A DNA stretch of 64,000 nt from Lytechinus variegatus (Eukaryota > Echinodermata > Echinoidea > Temnopleuroida > Toxopneustidae), in contig NC_054751.1 of the NCBI RefSeq assembly GCF_018143015.1, positions 32,006,347 through 32,070,346 of the forward strand, in the 5' to 3' direction. Of the stretch, positions 31,101-42,687 are shown in pieces. The notes beneath the pieces are model-generated. The model saw only the letters and a program-made list of their open reading frames with translations, ran no database searches and was not told where the DNA came from. The translations under genes and the position numbers were made by a program. Numbering within the stretch: the stretch's first letter is position 1; each line of letters starts with the position of its first letter.

Positions 31101-34100
31101 TTGTCTTCATGCTGTTTACACATCTTTATGTGTTAATAGAGAGGTGGTTATGCTTCTTTGCACTCAAACAGGTGCAACAGTTGCTTCATGACAGGCTTTG
31201 ATTAGTCCCGACATGAATTTTCTTATTAGTTTTGCTGTGATTGTGGTTTTGCACATAAATGTCAAGTTGTCCTATGCAATTAATTGCCATGAGCATTTCT
31301 AATAAGTAATACACGTTCATGTTAGTGAATAGTATTTCTGGTGCGATGGACAGAGACACACATTCAGTAAACAACTGCCTGACTTCATATTTTTGTACTT
31401 TTTTAAGAGATTTAAATTAAATACAACCCTTACCATTTTCAAGCGATTGATGCACAGAGCATTGTTATGTGTGTCATACATCTCTGGAAATTGTTTATGA
31501 AGTGTTTTGTCCCGGATTTATACAAACTCTTTGAAGCAAAGGTCTGTGATACACACCTATCACAATATTTAAAAAAATATTCCGACATCAACACTGAAGC
31601 GCACCATTAGTAAGTCTTGGTGTGGCCATGATTTCCTAATGGTTGACCTTGATATGCACATGTTTGTGCTTTTGTTTCCGTGATTAGAATGTAAAACTTT
31701 AATTTAAAAAAATGAACTATAATCCCCCATAATGGGTATGTAATGCAGGCGGTTAAAGAGAGGAGTCCCCGGCGAGCCTTGGGTCCTAACAGGAATCGGT
31801 CGTCCCACAAACCACAGAGTGCTTCAGAACGGCTAGCCTCCAAACCACTGAGCGCTTCAGAACTGCTAGCCAATAAACCGTTAAGTGCTTCTGAGCGGTT
31901 GGCCTTACAACAAAGACTGGGTGCTCAAAACGCTGCCAACATGTCATCAGTGAGTTATTCATGTTATAATACTGTTACCCAAACATTTATCAAGATCCTG
32001 AAATGTGTTCAAGTCTCAGTAATGACGTACTAGATACTTCTGTCCTGTGTTTTCTCTTTTTTGTCATGATACCACGCTACAGAATAACAGATTTAAAAAT
32101 TCTTTAACATTTAGCTATTCTTTCTGTATTTCATAGATCAACTATTTCTGTATACCTTACCACTCTCAAAGCTCTTCTTCTGTATTAACCTGATAAAACT
32201 CATAAAGCCAGAACTTTGGGGAAGGAAGATGATAACTTGTTTACAAAGGAGTGCAGATCAACATTTGGTCGACCCTGATCAGTCTTTTACTTTATTTTAT
32301 ACTTCCTGATTGTAACAATGGCTTTGGATTAGAACTTGGCCCTTCAGCAGTTGATCAGGAATGGCCCAGTGATTCAGCCTTCGGAAATCCTGCAGCAGCA
32401 ACTTCAGCAAAAGCAGCAACTACAACAGCAGAAGCAGCAACTACAGCAACAGCAGCAGCAATTGCAGCAGCAACAGCAAGAACTACAGAGACGCCTTCAG
32501 CAGCAGCTTCCTCCTGCTCTTCAACTCCGCCTTGGACTGATGCAAAATAATTCTGGACTGCAGGTATTTTGGGGGTTAATTTTTTTTTACATTCATAGAC
32601 AAGGCTTAGAAGTACAGATGAAACTTCTTATAATATTCCTGTCAGATATAAGTGTTGAAAGTCTTGATCAGGTCAGAAATCCCCTGAAGGGATTGTCCAG
32701 ACACTGATATAAGTGCTGCAACATTTGTCTGTACAAAGTAAGTTTAATGTAAAATGCCCCCCCACCAATAAAAGGGAATTGCAGCAGCAAGAAGCTTTTT
32801 CTTTGAAAGGCAATGATGAAATTTGAATCAAATTCTTTTTAAAGAATATCTTAATTTGAAAGAAGTTGGCAATAATGTGAATAGAGTTGCATAAGACAAC
32901 GTATGATGTCATATCATTATATGATTCCCCCCCCAAATATAGTACATTTTGGAACAAAACTGGTTATTTGTGCAGTGTTTTGTAGGTCTCTGAGCTTTTG
33001 TTTTTTAAGCATGATGTAATAAATTAGAGATGCCTCTGAATATGCTCCAAATTACTTGTACCCTCTTATTTGTACTCATTTTCTTCCTATCTTACCTGTA
33101 AAAGCCAACACAGAATGTATCTGATGATGTAGCCATGATCTGCCAACGTCAAAAGGTGATGGTGGAAAGATTAATTCAGCTCTATCAGCAACAGCGTGAA
33201 AGCGATGTTGTCATGGAGAAACAGAAGGATATCATCCGGCATTACCAACGAGCATTTCTCATTGCCAAGAAAGGAGGGCCACTTTCAATGCAACAGGTTG
33301 CAGAGGACACCACCTCACGCCAGCGCTCTACCCCAAGGTAAATTTTGTTACTATCCTTCAAAAATAGGACTCAAATTTTCACTCGTGACTTTTGGAATGA
33401 TGTGATTTTCCATTAAAGGGGAAATTCACCCCACTTTGCAAAAAAGTTTGTTTTTTTTTAAATAAAAAAACAGAAATCAACAAGCGTTATGCTAAAAAAA
33501 AATAATCCAATTATGCTGTAGTTCGCCTATTTTCACCAAAAAAAATAATATTGACAGACCCAAAGATGCTGTAGTTTCTCTATTTTTTGTATTTTATTAT
33601 ATAAAATATGGAATACTTTAAATTTGACCTCATTATAATGTTAAATAAAGTTTGATTCTTCCCTGAGCATGTGGAATTGCTGATGTTGTAGCCTATATTT
33701 ATGATTCAAAATGCAAAGCGAAAATGTTTTTTAGTTAAGTCTAGAGAAGATGCCATTAAAAGTGATATGAAAAATCCTGACTGGCTTTCCATCAATTTGG
33801 TTATGAGGTCATGTATAACTTCACAAACAGCTTTTTGAAACCCACCTCTCTGTGCTTATGGTGATGGCACTAGAGAAAGACTTCTTGTTATATTTCTATT
33901 GATAGATCCAAGTCTCCTCCAAGGACAGAGTCAAACCCAGATAGAAAAATTGGCAAAAAGTGGCCCACTTGTGACCGAAGAGAGGAGTACAGATATGAGG
34001 ATCAATCGGAGGCCAAGAGGGTGAAGGTATATCATGGGAACAGGGAAATGAGCGAGCATTCATATGAGAGATCTTCAAGGTCGCCAGATAAAGAACAGCC

Positions 34101-35316
34101 ACAAAGACGTGTTGAGCAGAGAATCATCAAACCTAGAGGAATCCCTGTTAGATCTCGGCTTGGTTTTGTAAATGACCATGATGAGGGGAGACAGCCTAGG
34201 AATCTGAGACTTCCGAGTGACGAACAGATGCTGATTTCAGTACCCAACAAACGTCCGGATGATGAGATGAATCACGACAGAAGGTGCATCCAGCAGAAGT
34301 CTACACCCTTATATTCTGGAACAAGGGATCGTCCAGATCCTCGCTGTGATGATGTAGTGTTTGAACCCATCCAGGACTTCCATGCGGAGCAGAGAGTCGG
34401 TCATCCCAGAGCTATGAGTGTCAGAAATGAAGTACCAAGAGGTATGAGCCCAGTGACTATCGTTGAGGAGTACGGTGACTACAACATGAATTCAAGGAAT
34501 CCCCATATGCTCCATGAAGGATTTCCACATGAAAGATCACCTGGTCTCCCTGGACCACCCTGCCTGGAAGAGCGCACATCTCCCGTCAGTCCCTGCCAAG
34601 GTAGGACTCCATCACCACACATCCATTCACAGTGGGAGTCTTGTAGAATCACAGAGAGAGATGCAAGAACAGGGGTGGTGATTGACTACTTCCATTCATC
34701 AGTAAGCCAGGAGCATCCGCACATTCCGCAAGTGGTCAGAGCAGATAGGCCAGCGATGCATGAGCCACCACCATTCCGGGACGGGAGGCACGCTTGTCGG
34801 TCTCCTCTGGACCAACATCCCAGTGAGTGTTTCCCAGAAGATATCAGCCAAGGGACTTGCAGAGGACCAGAGTCTCATGATAGACCACACTGCCATGGTA
34901 GTTGTAGGGCACCTTTGAGACCTGTATTTGAGAGGGCTTGCAGAACTCCACCCCACCCTGCTCCAGCTGACATCCACGGCAACTACAGACCTCCCATGCA
35001 TACTATTCATATGAACAATGGACCTGTTTTCAGAGTTCCTAGTCCCACTCCTGTCATTCCAAGCCAAGGATGTTTCAGATCACCAAGACACCTTGCTATG
35101 GCAAGCCACCAAGGTGCCTTCAGATCTTTTGTTCGCCCTCCAGTCGTTGCTGCCTACCCCAATGTGGTGCCCCAAAACTTTGAAGTTGCCCTGCCACAGT
35201 CGTCTCCCACTCCTGGTCCTGGGTTGCTAGATCCACACATGCAATTCAGGGTTGGGTATAGACAGGAGTGTGGATATCAAGATGAAAGTGGACAATATGC
35301 TGATTTTGGATCTTGA
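21842..35316 (+). CDS. Large unrecognised protein with 26 IKQELG repeats (8 exons)
   Basis: Function unknown; I do not recognise a family. Eight exons join in phase: 21842-22109, 23773-27430, 27980-28177, 29428-29497, 31749-31949, 32333-32563, 33114-33337, 33906-35316, giving 2,086 residues from the Met at 21,842 or 2,061 from the Met at 21,917. Order of parts: basic/Pro N-terminus (KTRPKPKPKEN), acidic Ser patch, 26 tandem units of about 15 residues with core GIKQELG, about 770 residues of acidic Ser-rich disorder, Ser/Arg segment, SASERLA repeats, Gln-rich coiled coil, helical segment (QRQKVMVERLIQLYQQQRES), and an Arg/Pro/His-rich tail with (C/F)RxP motifs. No signal peptide, membrane segment or enzyme motif is visible. 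The composition suggests a nuclear scaffold or RNA/chromatin factor (inference). Consistent junction phases argue against a pseudogene. Confidence 0.82.
22653..23112. repeat. Inverted-end repeat in novel-gene intron 1 (GTCTGCGCA)
   Basis: Left end CCCCAATGTCTGCGCGG and right end (reverse complement) CCCCAAGTCTGCGCACC, with internal GTCTGCGCACC and GTGCGCAGAC words. Looks like a short non-autonomous element about 460 bp long. Limits are approximate. Confidence 0.5.
23773..27430 (+). CDS. Novel gene exon 2 (giant repeat exon)
   Basis: A 3,658-nt exon after acceptor TTCAG. Opens GKVKNSEDQSKLQNLKNSEK and SVGMLLSQLRREN, then the tandem array, then a long Ser/Asp/Glu-rich region. Single psi-K-x-E sites also occur outside the array (VKFEED at 25,461; VKQEV at 27,216). 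A hydrophobic-then-acidic VINTVLEDSDES near 26,985 resembles a SUMO-interacting motif. Donor AG|GTTAGT, phase 2. Confidence 0.85.
23994..25130 (+). repeat. 45-bp in-frame tandem repeat: 26 units, GIKQELG core
   Basis: The unit encodes about A-G-I-K-Q-E-L-G-I-T-R-T-Q-D-H. I count 26 units, the first truncated. Eighteen keep a psi-K-x-E site (IKQE, IKKE, IKHE or LKQE); five have TKQE; three have lost the lysine, the acidic residue or both (FTQE, INQE, IKQK). Adjacent units with the same variant (ANTQSDDG block, units 6-10) show recent local duplication. Unit length is fixed at 45 bp, so the frame is always kept. Confidence 0.97.
27980..28177 (+). CDS. Novel gene exon 3 (Ser-rich)
   Basis: Acceptor TTTAG. 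Encodes SPEKDETKSVDDSGNSTSTK then a Ser/Arg stretch (SSSSRELPSSPQRSRTMSR). Ends in phase 2 with donor AGA|GTAGGT. Confidence 0.8.
29428..29497 (+). CDS. Novel gene exon 4
   Basis: Small 70-nt exon: (E)YKVSIHSRNENSRYVFKSQE then AHR. Acceptor TTTCAG, donor AGG|GTAAGT. Phase restores to 0. Confidence 0.75.
31749..31949 (+). CDS. Novel gene exon 5 (SASERLA repeats)
   Basis: Acceptor ATGCAG, donor TCA|GTGAGT, phase 0 at both ends. Encodes a basic start AVKERSPRRALGPNRNRSS, then three roughly 12-residue units around KPxSASExLA, then LALQQRLGAQNAANMSS. Confidence 0.82.
32333..32563 (+). CDS. Novel gene exon 6 (Gln-rich coiled coil)
   Basis: Starts NLALQQLIRNGPVIQPSEIL; the middle is a CAG/CAA-encoded Gln-Leu heptad-like stretch, then LQRRLQQQLPPALQLRLGLM. 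Likely coiled coil. Donor CAG|GTATTT, phase 0. Confidence 0.8.
33114..33337 (+). CDS. Novel gene exon 7 (helical segment)
   Basis: NVSDDVAMICQRQKVMVERL, IQLYQQQRESDVVMEKQKDI, then IAKKGGPLSMQQVAEDTTSR. This is the most ordered-looking part of the protein and the best query for remote homology. Donor AAG|GTAAAT, phase 2. Confidence 0.82.
33906..35316 (+). CDS. Novel gene exon 8 (Arg/Pro/His-rich tail, stop)
   Basis: Acceptor GATAG. About 470 codons: RSKSPPRTESNPDRKIGKKW, IIKPRGIPVRSRLGFVNDHD, then a tail with CRSP, CRGP, CRAP, CRTP, YRPP, FRVP, FRSP at irregular spacing. Ends ADFGS with TGA at 35,314. Confidence 0.85.
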
Positions 35317-37539
35317 ATTGGGAGTGAGTGATTGAGGTGGTAAAGTTGAAAATTGATTTCTTGTCCTGTACCTGTGACTGCAAGTCAATACTTTTAAGCC
35401 TGCTACAAGAACACATATCATTAAAAAAAACACATCTATGCTGTTGCATTAATTAATTGGATATTTCATTAGATTGAAATATATTTTATACAAGCCAGAG
35501 GGGTTCCATTGTAGTTTACCAAAATATACTGTTAAAGTTCCTAAATGTGTACAAAATTTCTGATAAATCTGTTTTCTCTTGCATATATTGGATGTAAACA
35601 ATATATGTTTTTTTTACATTGAGTTAACAAACCATGTTGATTTCTTCCACTGCAGATGTAATCGTAGTGGAAAATATTTTTTAATGTGACAATCAGTATG
35701 GAACCTTTCTTCCCTCCCCTTCTCTTGATCTACCCCCCCCCCATGATAAATATATTAAATTTGCAAAATATGGAGGTTATGTGTGGATCTTTATTTCATG
35801 TATTTAGAGATAATCATAGTAGAGGTTTTTACAAAGTGATTCTTAGCGTTGATCTGCCAAAATACAAAATTCACTTTTGATATGACATCAATGAAGAAAT
35901 GTTGTTACATGCTGCAGACCTCGTACTTCATATTATAGCTAGATGTCATGCTCTTGAGTGGCCAGGGTGTTTCTAGTCATGTTCTTTAGAAAATTAGTAT
36001 GTTTTGTAATTGATGAAAATGTACTTGATACTATATGATAATAGGAGCCAGAGAAATATTGGAGCACTCTAGTGATACGAGGTTGACACAACATTTGTTC
36101 CTGCGACAATTGCTCTGGGCTTTATTTCATCTTAGTTGTAGGGTTAGCTTTGCAATAGTTTTAGTTTAGCTTTAGCTTTGGGATAGAATAGTGTTAAAAC
36201 CAGGGTTGAAGGTGGACATTTCATTGGTGTGAGGAAATCACAAGGGAGCAATTGTCGCCAGAGCAAATGTCATGGAACCAATGAGCTTTCATAGGAATTA
36301 TGAAACACTATGCTCACCCCCTTTCTTCTCTGTTGAAAAAATATTGGAATGGAAATCGCGACTAAATAACTGCAAGTCTGCTTTCCCTACAGAAACAACA
36401 CAATTAAACTCTACAACAGAAAGAGGAAGGAGCAATTAAAGAAATTCACTTCTTCACATATATATTGTGTATTAGAGTGGTACATGAACACGATAATGTA
36501 AATACCTGTATATAGCAAGTTTGCTTATAATAGCATTTTTTTTTGTTTTTAGGTTTGAGCCCTTGCATTGGGGAGTGACTAACTCAAATTCAGAAGATTT
36601 TTTACCTTGTTCTTTCAAAGTTGAGAATGATCAACCATTTTATAGTTTTGTAAGTTTTTTTAATCATACGGCAATCATGCATTATAAAGCATTCACCTTG
36701 GATGTTGTATAGCCCCCCCCCCCCGTAAAAGTTCATAGCCTCTAAACGTTTGTAATCAAATATCATCAAAAATCAAAAAGTCTGTTATCTACTACTTTAC
36801 ACATACACTGTGCTTATTGTATTGTACATATAATTACTTGTTTGCTGTTATTCAAGTTTTAAAGGAGCTGTTTTTGTTGTGTTTTTTCATGCAAATGTAT
36901 ATGCTCATCATGTAGAATAGACAACGTTTTTCTTATTGAGGAGTGCCAGATGGATAAAAAGAAGTATTTCTCCATTCATGATATTTTAACTGCAAGTATT
37001 GCAAGATTTAAAGGCCAGGGGGCCATTTTATGCTTTGGTCCAACATGGGTCATTGCTGCTATAAAAGCATTTATTGTTTTTTCAGGCTGTCCAATTGTCA
37101 CATTTTCATTTTCTCAACTAAAAACTGTTTAATGAATAAAATTTTATCCTGATCCAAGTGAAAGAACAAGAGAGGCAATTACTTTGAGGTCAAAAGCCAC
37201 AGGTCATTGTATTTTACTAAAAATACATTCGTTTTGTGTTAACTAAAGAAACGTTTTATAATTCAACTTCAAGATTGACTCACATATACAAGAGGTGCCC
37301 ATTTTACCACATACATTACAATGATTTAATTAGACTTTTGAGGTCACAAATATTTTTGTTTCAGGTTGAACATCTTCATACATGTTTTGTGATTTTACAT
37401 TCAAGATAGCATTGCATTTTTAAGTGAGAAGATTATATTTCACTGTGAACTGGTTATTTCATTTATTTTTTGGTTCAAACTTTACATTGATGCAAATAAC
37501 AGTCAGATCTTTGAAACAAATTACAAGAAGTGGGCCTTA

Positions 37540-38265
37540 ATTCTAGGATGCTTTTTTTTCTATATCAGATTTTTTAAATTGAGATTATTCAAAGAAGTAT
37601 GTAAACATTTACATGTTTCTTTAGGATGCTTAGTTTGAATTGTAAGCAGTGGGTTATTTTTTTCTTTATAATTCTTTTGATATGTATAATATAAATTTTC
37701 ATGGAAATGCACATGTATCTAAACATTTAAATGTTTCTTTAGGTCATTTAATTTGAATGCCATGGAAGTAATATATTCAGTCTTTTATGAGCAGTAGGTG
37801 CTGTGTTATTTTTATTATTTTAATATGTATGCTATCAATTTTCATGGAAATACACATACATATGTAAATATTTCAATGTTATTTTAGATCTGTCGATTTA
37901 AATGACAGTGAAATATAAAATCAGTACTTTGATTTTTAAAGTGTTGACTTGCAAAGGAGCAGGTTTTTTAATTTAAAAAAATTGTGTAGTATGAAAATAT
38001 TTTTTCTTTTAAAGAATCTGTTTTTTTTTTCTATATTTTTCGCCAGAGATATTTGGTCTGAAAGATCTTTGTTAACACTTTCTTCTCTTATGATTATTAT
38101 TTTTTATTATTTAAGAAAAATACACATGTAAACATGTACATCTTTTAATTTGAATGTCATAGTGAGATATGAAATCAGTACTTCAATTCTAAAGAAGCAG
38201 CTTTTTTATTTTAAAAAAATGTGTAATATGAAAATAATTTTCTTTCTAAAAGAATTGTCTTTTTG
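37540..38265. repeat. Diverged tandem block
   Basis: The word ttttcatggaaat-cacatgta-aaacattta recurs at about 37,600, 37,700, 37,840 and 38,110. A longer block (aaatcagtactt, then gcaggttttttaatttaaaaaaat and tagtatgaaaat) repeats at about 37,918 and 38,173. This indicates duplication with a period near 250 bp. Confidence 0.6.
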
Positions 38266-41200
38266 CAATATATGAACGTAATCTTTTTAGCCAAAGAGAA
38301 ATGGGGTGCTAGATCTATGTTAATGATGCTTGTTCTCTTTTTATTGTTTATTTTCTATTCTTACACATTTTCCAGGAATTTTTTTATTTCATTTTTTGCA
38401 TAAATCTAACATAGGTTGTGTGAGGCATGCAAAGCAATATAGAAATGCAGAAATCAAAAGAACATGGGCTGTGACAAATGTGTTGAATGAAAAGGATCCA
38501 GATAGTAATTTAAGGATTGGTAAGATTTGTAGTTTGAAGCACGTTAAATATGTTTTATTAACTGTTATAGTTAGGGAAGGGGCAATACCATTTCACATTG
38601 TGCTAATGGTAAATTGCCACTTGGTCCACACCCACTTTGTCTACTTTGTGTTTGGTCTAACCCCACATAGTCTAATCCGAATTTGTCTACCAATTGTTCA
38701 TCTACTTTTATGAACCTGTGGGTTTAGCCATGATGGTGCTAGACGATCTGAGAATTGGGCCATCTGTTGGGACAGTGATTTTTTTGTTTAAAAAAATGGG
38801 TCTCTTTTGTTTCTAAAAACTTGTAATTCTGTTTCAAACGTGATATAAAATGTAAATTCCATTGTCATAAGAAGTGAACACTGCAAAAACATGCATTCCG
38901 CTCTGCAAAGGTAAACTTAATGATTTGTTTAAATGAATAGTAAGAACCAAAATGGTTTTTCCATTTTGATTTTTTTTATAAATGGATGACTACTTTCCCT
39001 GATATCTCCTGGTCAATCAAGTGTGTACAATCCATTGCTTCTTGATCAGATATTTGTGGATGAACATTAATCTTCAAGGTCTTGTTGCTAACGGGTTTGT
39101 TGCAAGTCCCAAATTCACAATTCTAATAAGCCAGTTCACATTTAGCTCATGTACATGAGCACTATTAAGTCATTTGAGATAAACAATCTAGGTGGTTTAT
39201 CCATTGACATAAACATTCTTGATTTGATATTCCACTGAAGAGTATAACAATCATTGGTATTTAACAGTAGCCCAAATAATAATCAGTTTGCCCAAAAAAT
39301 GTCAGTACCACAAATCCAATCTTGATCACTGACGTTCAACTGGTCTGACGTCAACATTTTAATACCTGTTATAGGATGCTATGTCTGGAAAGCTTATGCA
39401 ATGTCCTCATTTGAAATTGATAGTGCTCATCACAATGAAAGAGATCATTTTAGAAAAGTTGATAAGCCAACTGTAAACTGGCTTCTTGTTGAAAGTCAAA
39501 TTATGTTTAATTTTGGGAGTAGCTTAACGCTTATTGAAACAGGACCTTGTTCTTGAAAGTATGTTGAGATGAATTATTGTTGATTTCATTAATAAAATAA
39601 TTGCAAGAGATCAAGGTGATAATATACTACATGCTGACCTCATACTGAGAAATAGTCTTGCACCCATGTGATGCTTGTCATAGAATTAGCAAAGGAATTG
39701 TGACTGAATATCTTTCAATGATTATTGTTTTAGTATTTCTCTCGAGAAGTTATGAAATTTGTGTATGAATTTCCTTATCCTAATCTGATTATAGGCTGGT
39801 ATCATTAATCTGGCATACTGGATGTATTATTAAGAAAATAGTTCTGTTTCCTTAGGGATTCAAATTCATAGATTTTTTTTTTTTATCTAGGAACTTAGTA
39901 ATGAGGTATACCTTTATCCTGCTATTGTTAGAAGAAACTGTATTACTTGCAATCCACATTGCATGAAAGCTTCTTGCTGTCTTGACAAGTTTTCTTGTTG
40001 CCGAAAGTTTGACTTTGGTTTAAAAATTAGTCATAAAATATGAATATGTTAGTAGACAGGCCTATTAGTATTCAAACCCAGGGAGGGATATTAAGTCAGG
40101 GAAATATTTCATAGGAAAATGGATCCATGGGTAGTGTTAGTAGTGCTGCATGCATATTGAATAGAATTAATAATTTCCATCCGTGTTACACAAAATGTAT
40201 AGTCATGTTACTATGTAGAATGAGTGCACAATGCATGTAAATATTTTTTGTGGGTATTAATGTAATGCATAGCACTTCCTTACCTACCAACATTTATGTG
40301 CATTGAACAGATTATTGATGTGCTCAATAGCTAATAGGTGCCTTACCAAAAGTGAAGAGTTGTGTCTTTCATGCAGGAATTCCAGAGGCATCTTTTCATT
40401 GATAATCCTCACATTTAATAACAGAACCAATGGGGACAGTGAAAAACACTGAGGAAATGTATAGCAGAATTTCTTCTATAAGACATGGAACAGACTTTTG
40501 GTAAGGTGTCTTACTTTATGAAACTACATGTACATTTTATGTTTCAAAGCAACTTGGTAAATGAAAATCAATACTTAAAAGGGCGATGCCATGTGCATTG
40601 TCGTGATTTCAACCTCAAGTCATCAGATTTAGGATACCTCTTCGCAACCATGTAAATGTGTCTCTGATGTATTTTTTACATTGACTATTGAGATACTACA
40701 GTTGAGTATGCATAAGTTAATCTAGATGGTAAGCAACATGATTTGCTTCCAAGTCAAGAGTACAATTTTACAGGACTGATGCAAATATACAAGCCACCAC
40801 TGAGGTTCTTGTATTGTTCGCTAGACTGGTCCACTTGTTCATAACCAACTACATGTACTGTCCATCTAGTCTCTCCTACAGCTTTTACAATGATGAACTA
40901 TCTTTATGCATGCAATAAGTTGTTGAAAGGCATTTGAGCCATATTAGCAATAGCTTGCCCGACACAGAAATTGCCAAGAAGTGCAACAGTGCACATATGT
41001 ATCTCTTTCTCTGATTATGTATATGTTTATGAAGCTTTTCAGGATGACAACAGTTGTCATACACGTCATCAATCTGTATGAGCCGTAGAATCTTAGAGCA
41101 TTTCATCAATGTTTGCCATCCAATAACTATCCTTGGTTATGATTGGCTGAGAGGCGTAAACTACTGAATGTTACTATGGTTACTGACTGTCCAATAAAAA

Positions 41201-41272
41201 GTGTCCTTTCATGAAATGCTCTCCAGGCCAGGTCTAAGGAAGTAGTTCACCATAGGGCCTTGTATCACAAAG

Positions 41273-41392
41273 GTTTGCCATCATTTGCAAAGTGGCAATG
41301 GCCAATCAAAATCACTGTTACATTGTTGAACCTATGTACTATCTCACAATTGGATTTGCATTTGATTTTAAGTATTTGTGTCACAAGGCCCT
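41273..41392. mobile_element. Small TIR element, about 120 bp
   Basis: GGGCCTTGTATCACAAAGG at the left and GTGTCACAAGGCCC at the right form imperfect inverted ends. Too short to encode anything; no clear target duplication. Confidence 0.55.
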
Positions 41393-42215
41393 GGCTGGAT
41401 TGATATATGTTACCTCTTCAAAGTTTGTGTTTGAAAACCTAATGTTCCACTGACTTTGTACACTAAAAGCGTCCTTTGTTGCACCATGGGCCCCTTGCAT
41501 AAAGAGTTGCATTTAATCTCAATTCAAAGATTATCAAGCACAAGTCAGCATGTATCATTGGTTGAAAATAAGCTTGATATTGATTTGTTTGATTGAAACT
41601 GTTTCTGCAGGAGTGGGACCAATGTCTGAGTGAACATTTTCTTCTTTTTTACTAAGATACTTTCAGTAATGATTCCAAATTCAGTACTTCTTATAATCAT
41701 GAAGGAACAAATGATTTATTGTCTTGTTTGTATCATTGTTATGTTCTGTACCATGTGAAGGACACATTTTTTTCAAAAGAGAAATGGGAAATAAAGTGAG
41801 CAGATGATTGCTCTTTGTGTTGAGTTTAAACAGTGCATTGTATTTGTTTTTGTTGTTTTCTCCAAAAGAAGAAAATTGTTTCAATATTTTTTTTGTTGGG
41901 AGTAATTCTAGTATTTTTGAAAAGGGTTACAATTCAATTTTTTTCTGTTATAAAATGCAAACAGATTTCAGCATTCCAAAGGTCAATTGACGCTGGCAAA
42001 TGACTTTTGTACGAAACAAAATTAAAATAAATATTCTACTAGAGTAAAACTAATTAACAAAATACAAAATTGATCTACAGGAAAAACCGTTAATACTTTC
42101 ACAACAGCAAGAACATTCTGTGTCATGATATGAATTTCAATTGGCAAGGTTGCTTTCCATTCTTTTTTTTTAATGTCAGTTCACAATTCACAGCTTTGAC
42201 ACTCCTGTTTCCATG

Positions 42216-42687
42216 AGGACAAGTCCACCCCAACAAAAACTACTTGATTTGAATAAAAAGAGAAAAATTCAACAAGCATAACAGTGAAAATTTCATCAAA
42301 ATCGGATGTAAAATAAGAAAATTATGACATTTCAAAGTTTCGCTTATTTTTAACAAAATAGTTATATGAACGAGCCAGTTACATCCAAATGAGAGAGTTG
42401 ATGTCACTATTTCTTTTGTTTTTTATTGTTTGAATTATACAATATTTCAGTTTTTACGAATTTGACGATAAGGACCTCCTTGCCTGAAGCACAAAATGTT
42501 AAAATAATGGACTCTCATTTGGATGTAGCTGGCTCGTTCATATAACTTTTTTGTGAGATGAAGCAAAACTTTGAAATGTCATAACTTTCTTATTTTACAT
42601 CCAATTTTGATGAAATTTTCAGTGTTATGCTTGTTGAATTTTTCTCTTTTTATTCAAATCAAGATTTTGTTGGGGTGGACTTGTCCT
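42216..42687. mobile_element. Foldback TIR element AGGACAAGTCC, 472 bp
   Basis: Long inverted arms: AGGACAAGTCCACCCCAACA at the left, its complement at the right end. Both arms also contain AACAAGCATAACA, TTTCATCAAAATCGGATGTA and the ATATGAACGAGCCAG block. The centre is AT-rich and non-coding. Confidence 0.85.

Noticed and set aside
31607-31873. Minus-strand open frame over exon 5 of the novel gene
   Set aside because: Antisense shadow of the SASERLA repeat; the sense exon has both splice sites and fits the phase.
38330-38713. 127-residue open frame
   Set aside because: AT-rich, no acceptor or donor in phase with neighbours, no recognisable motif; lies in the gene-free repeat region.
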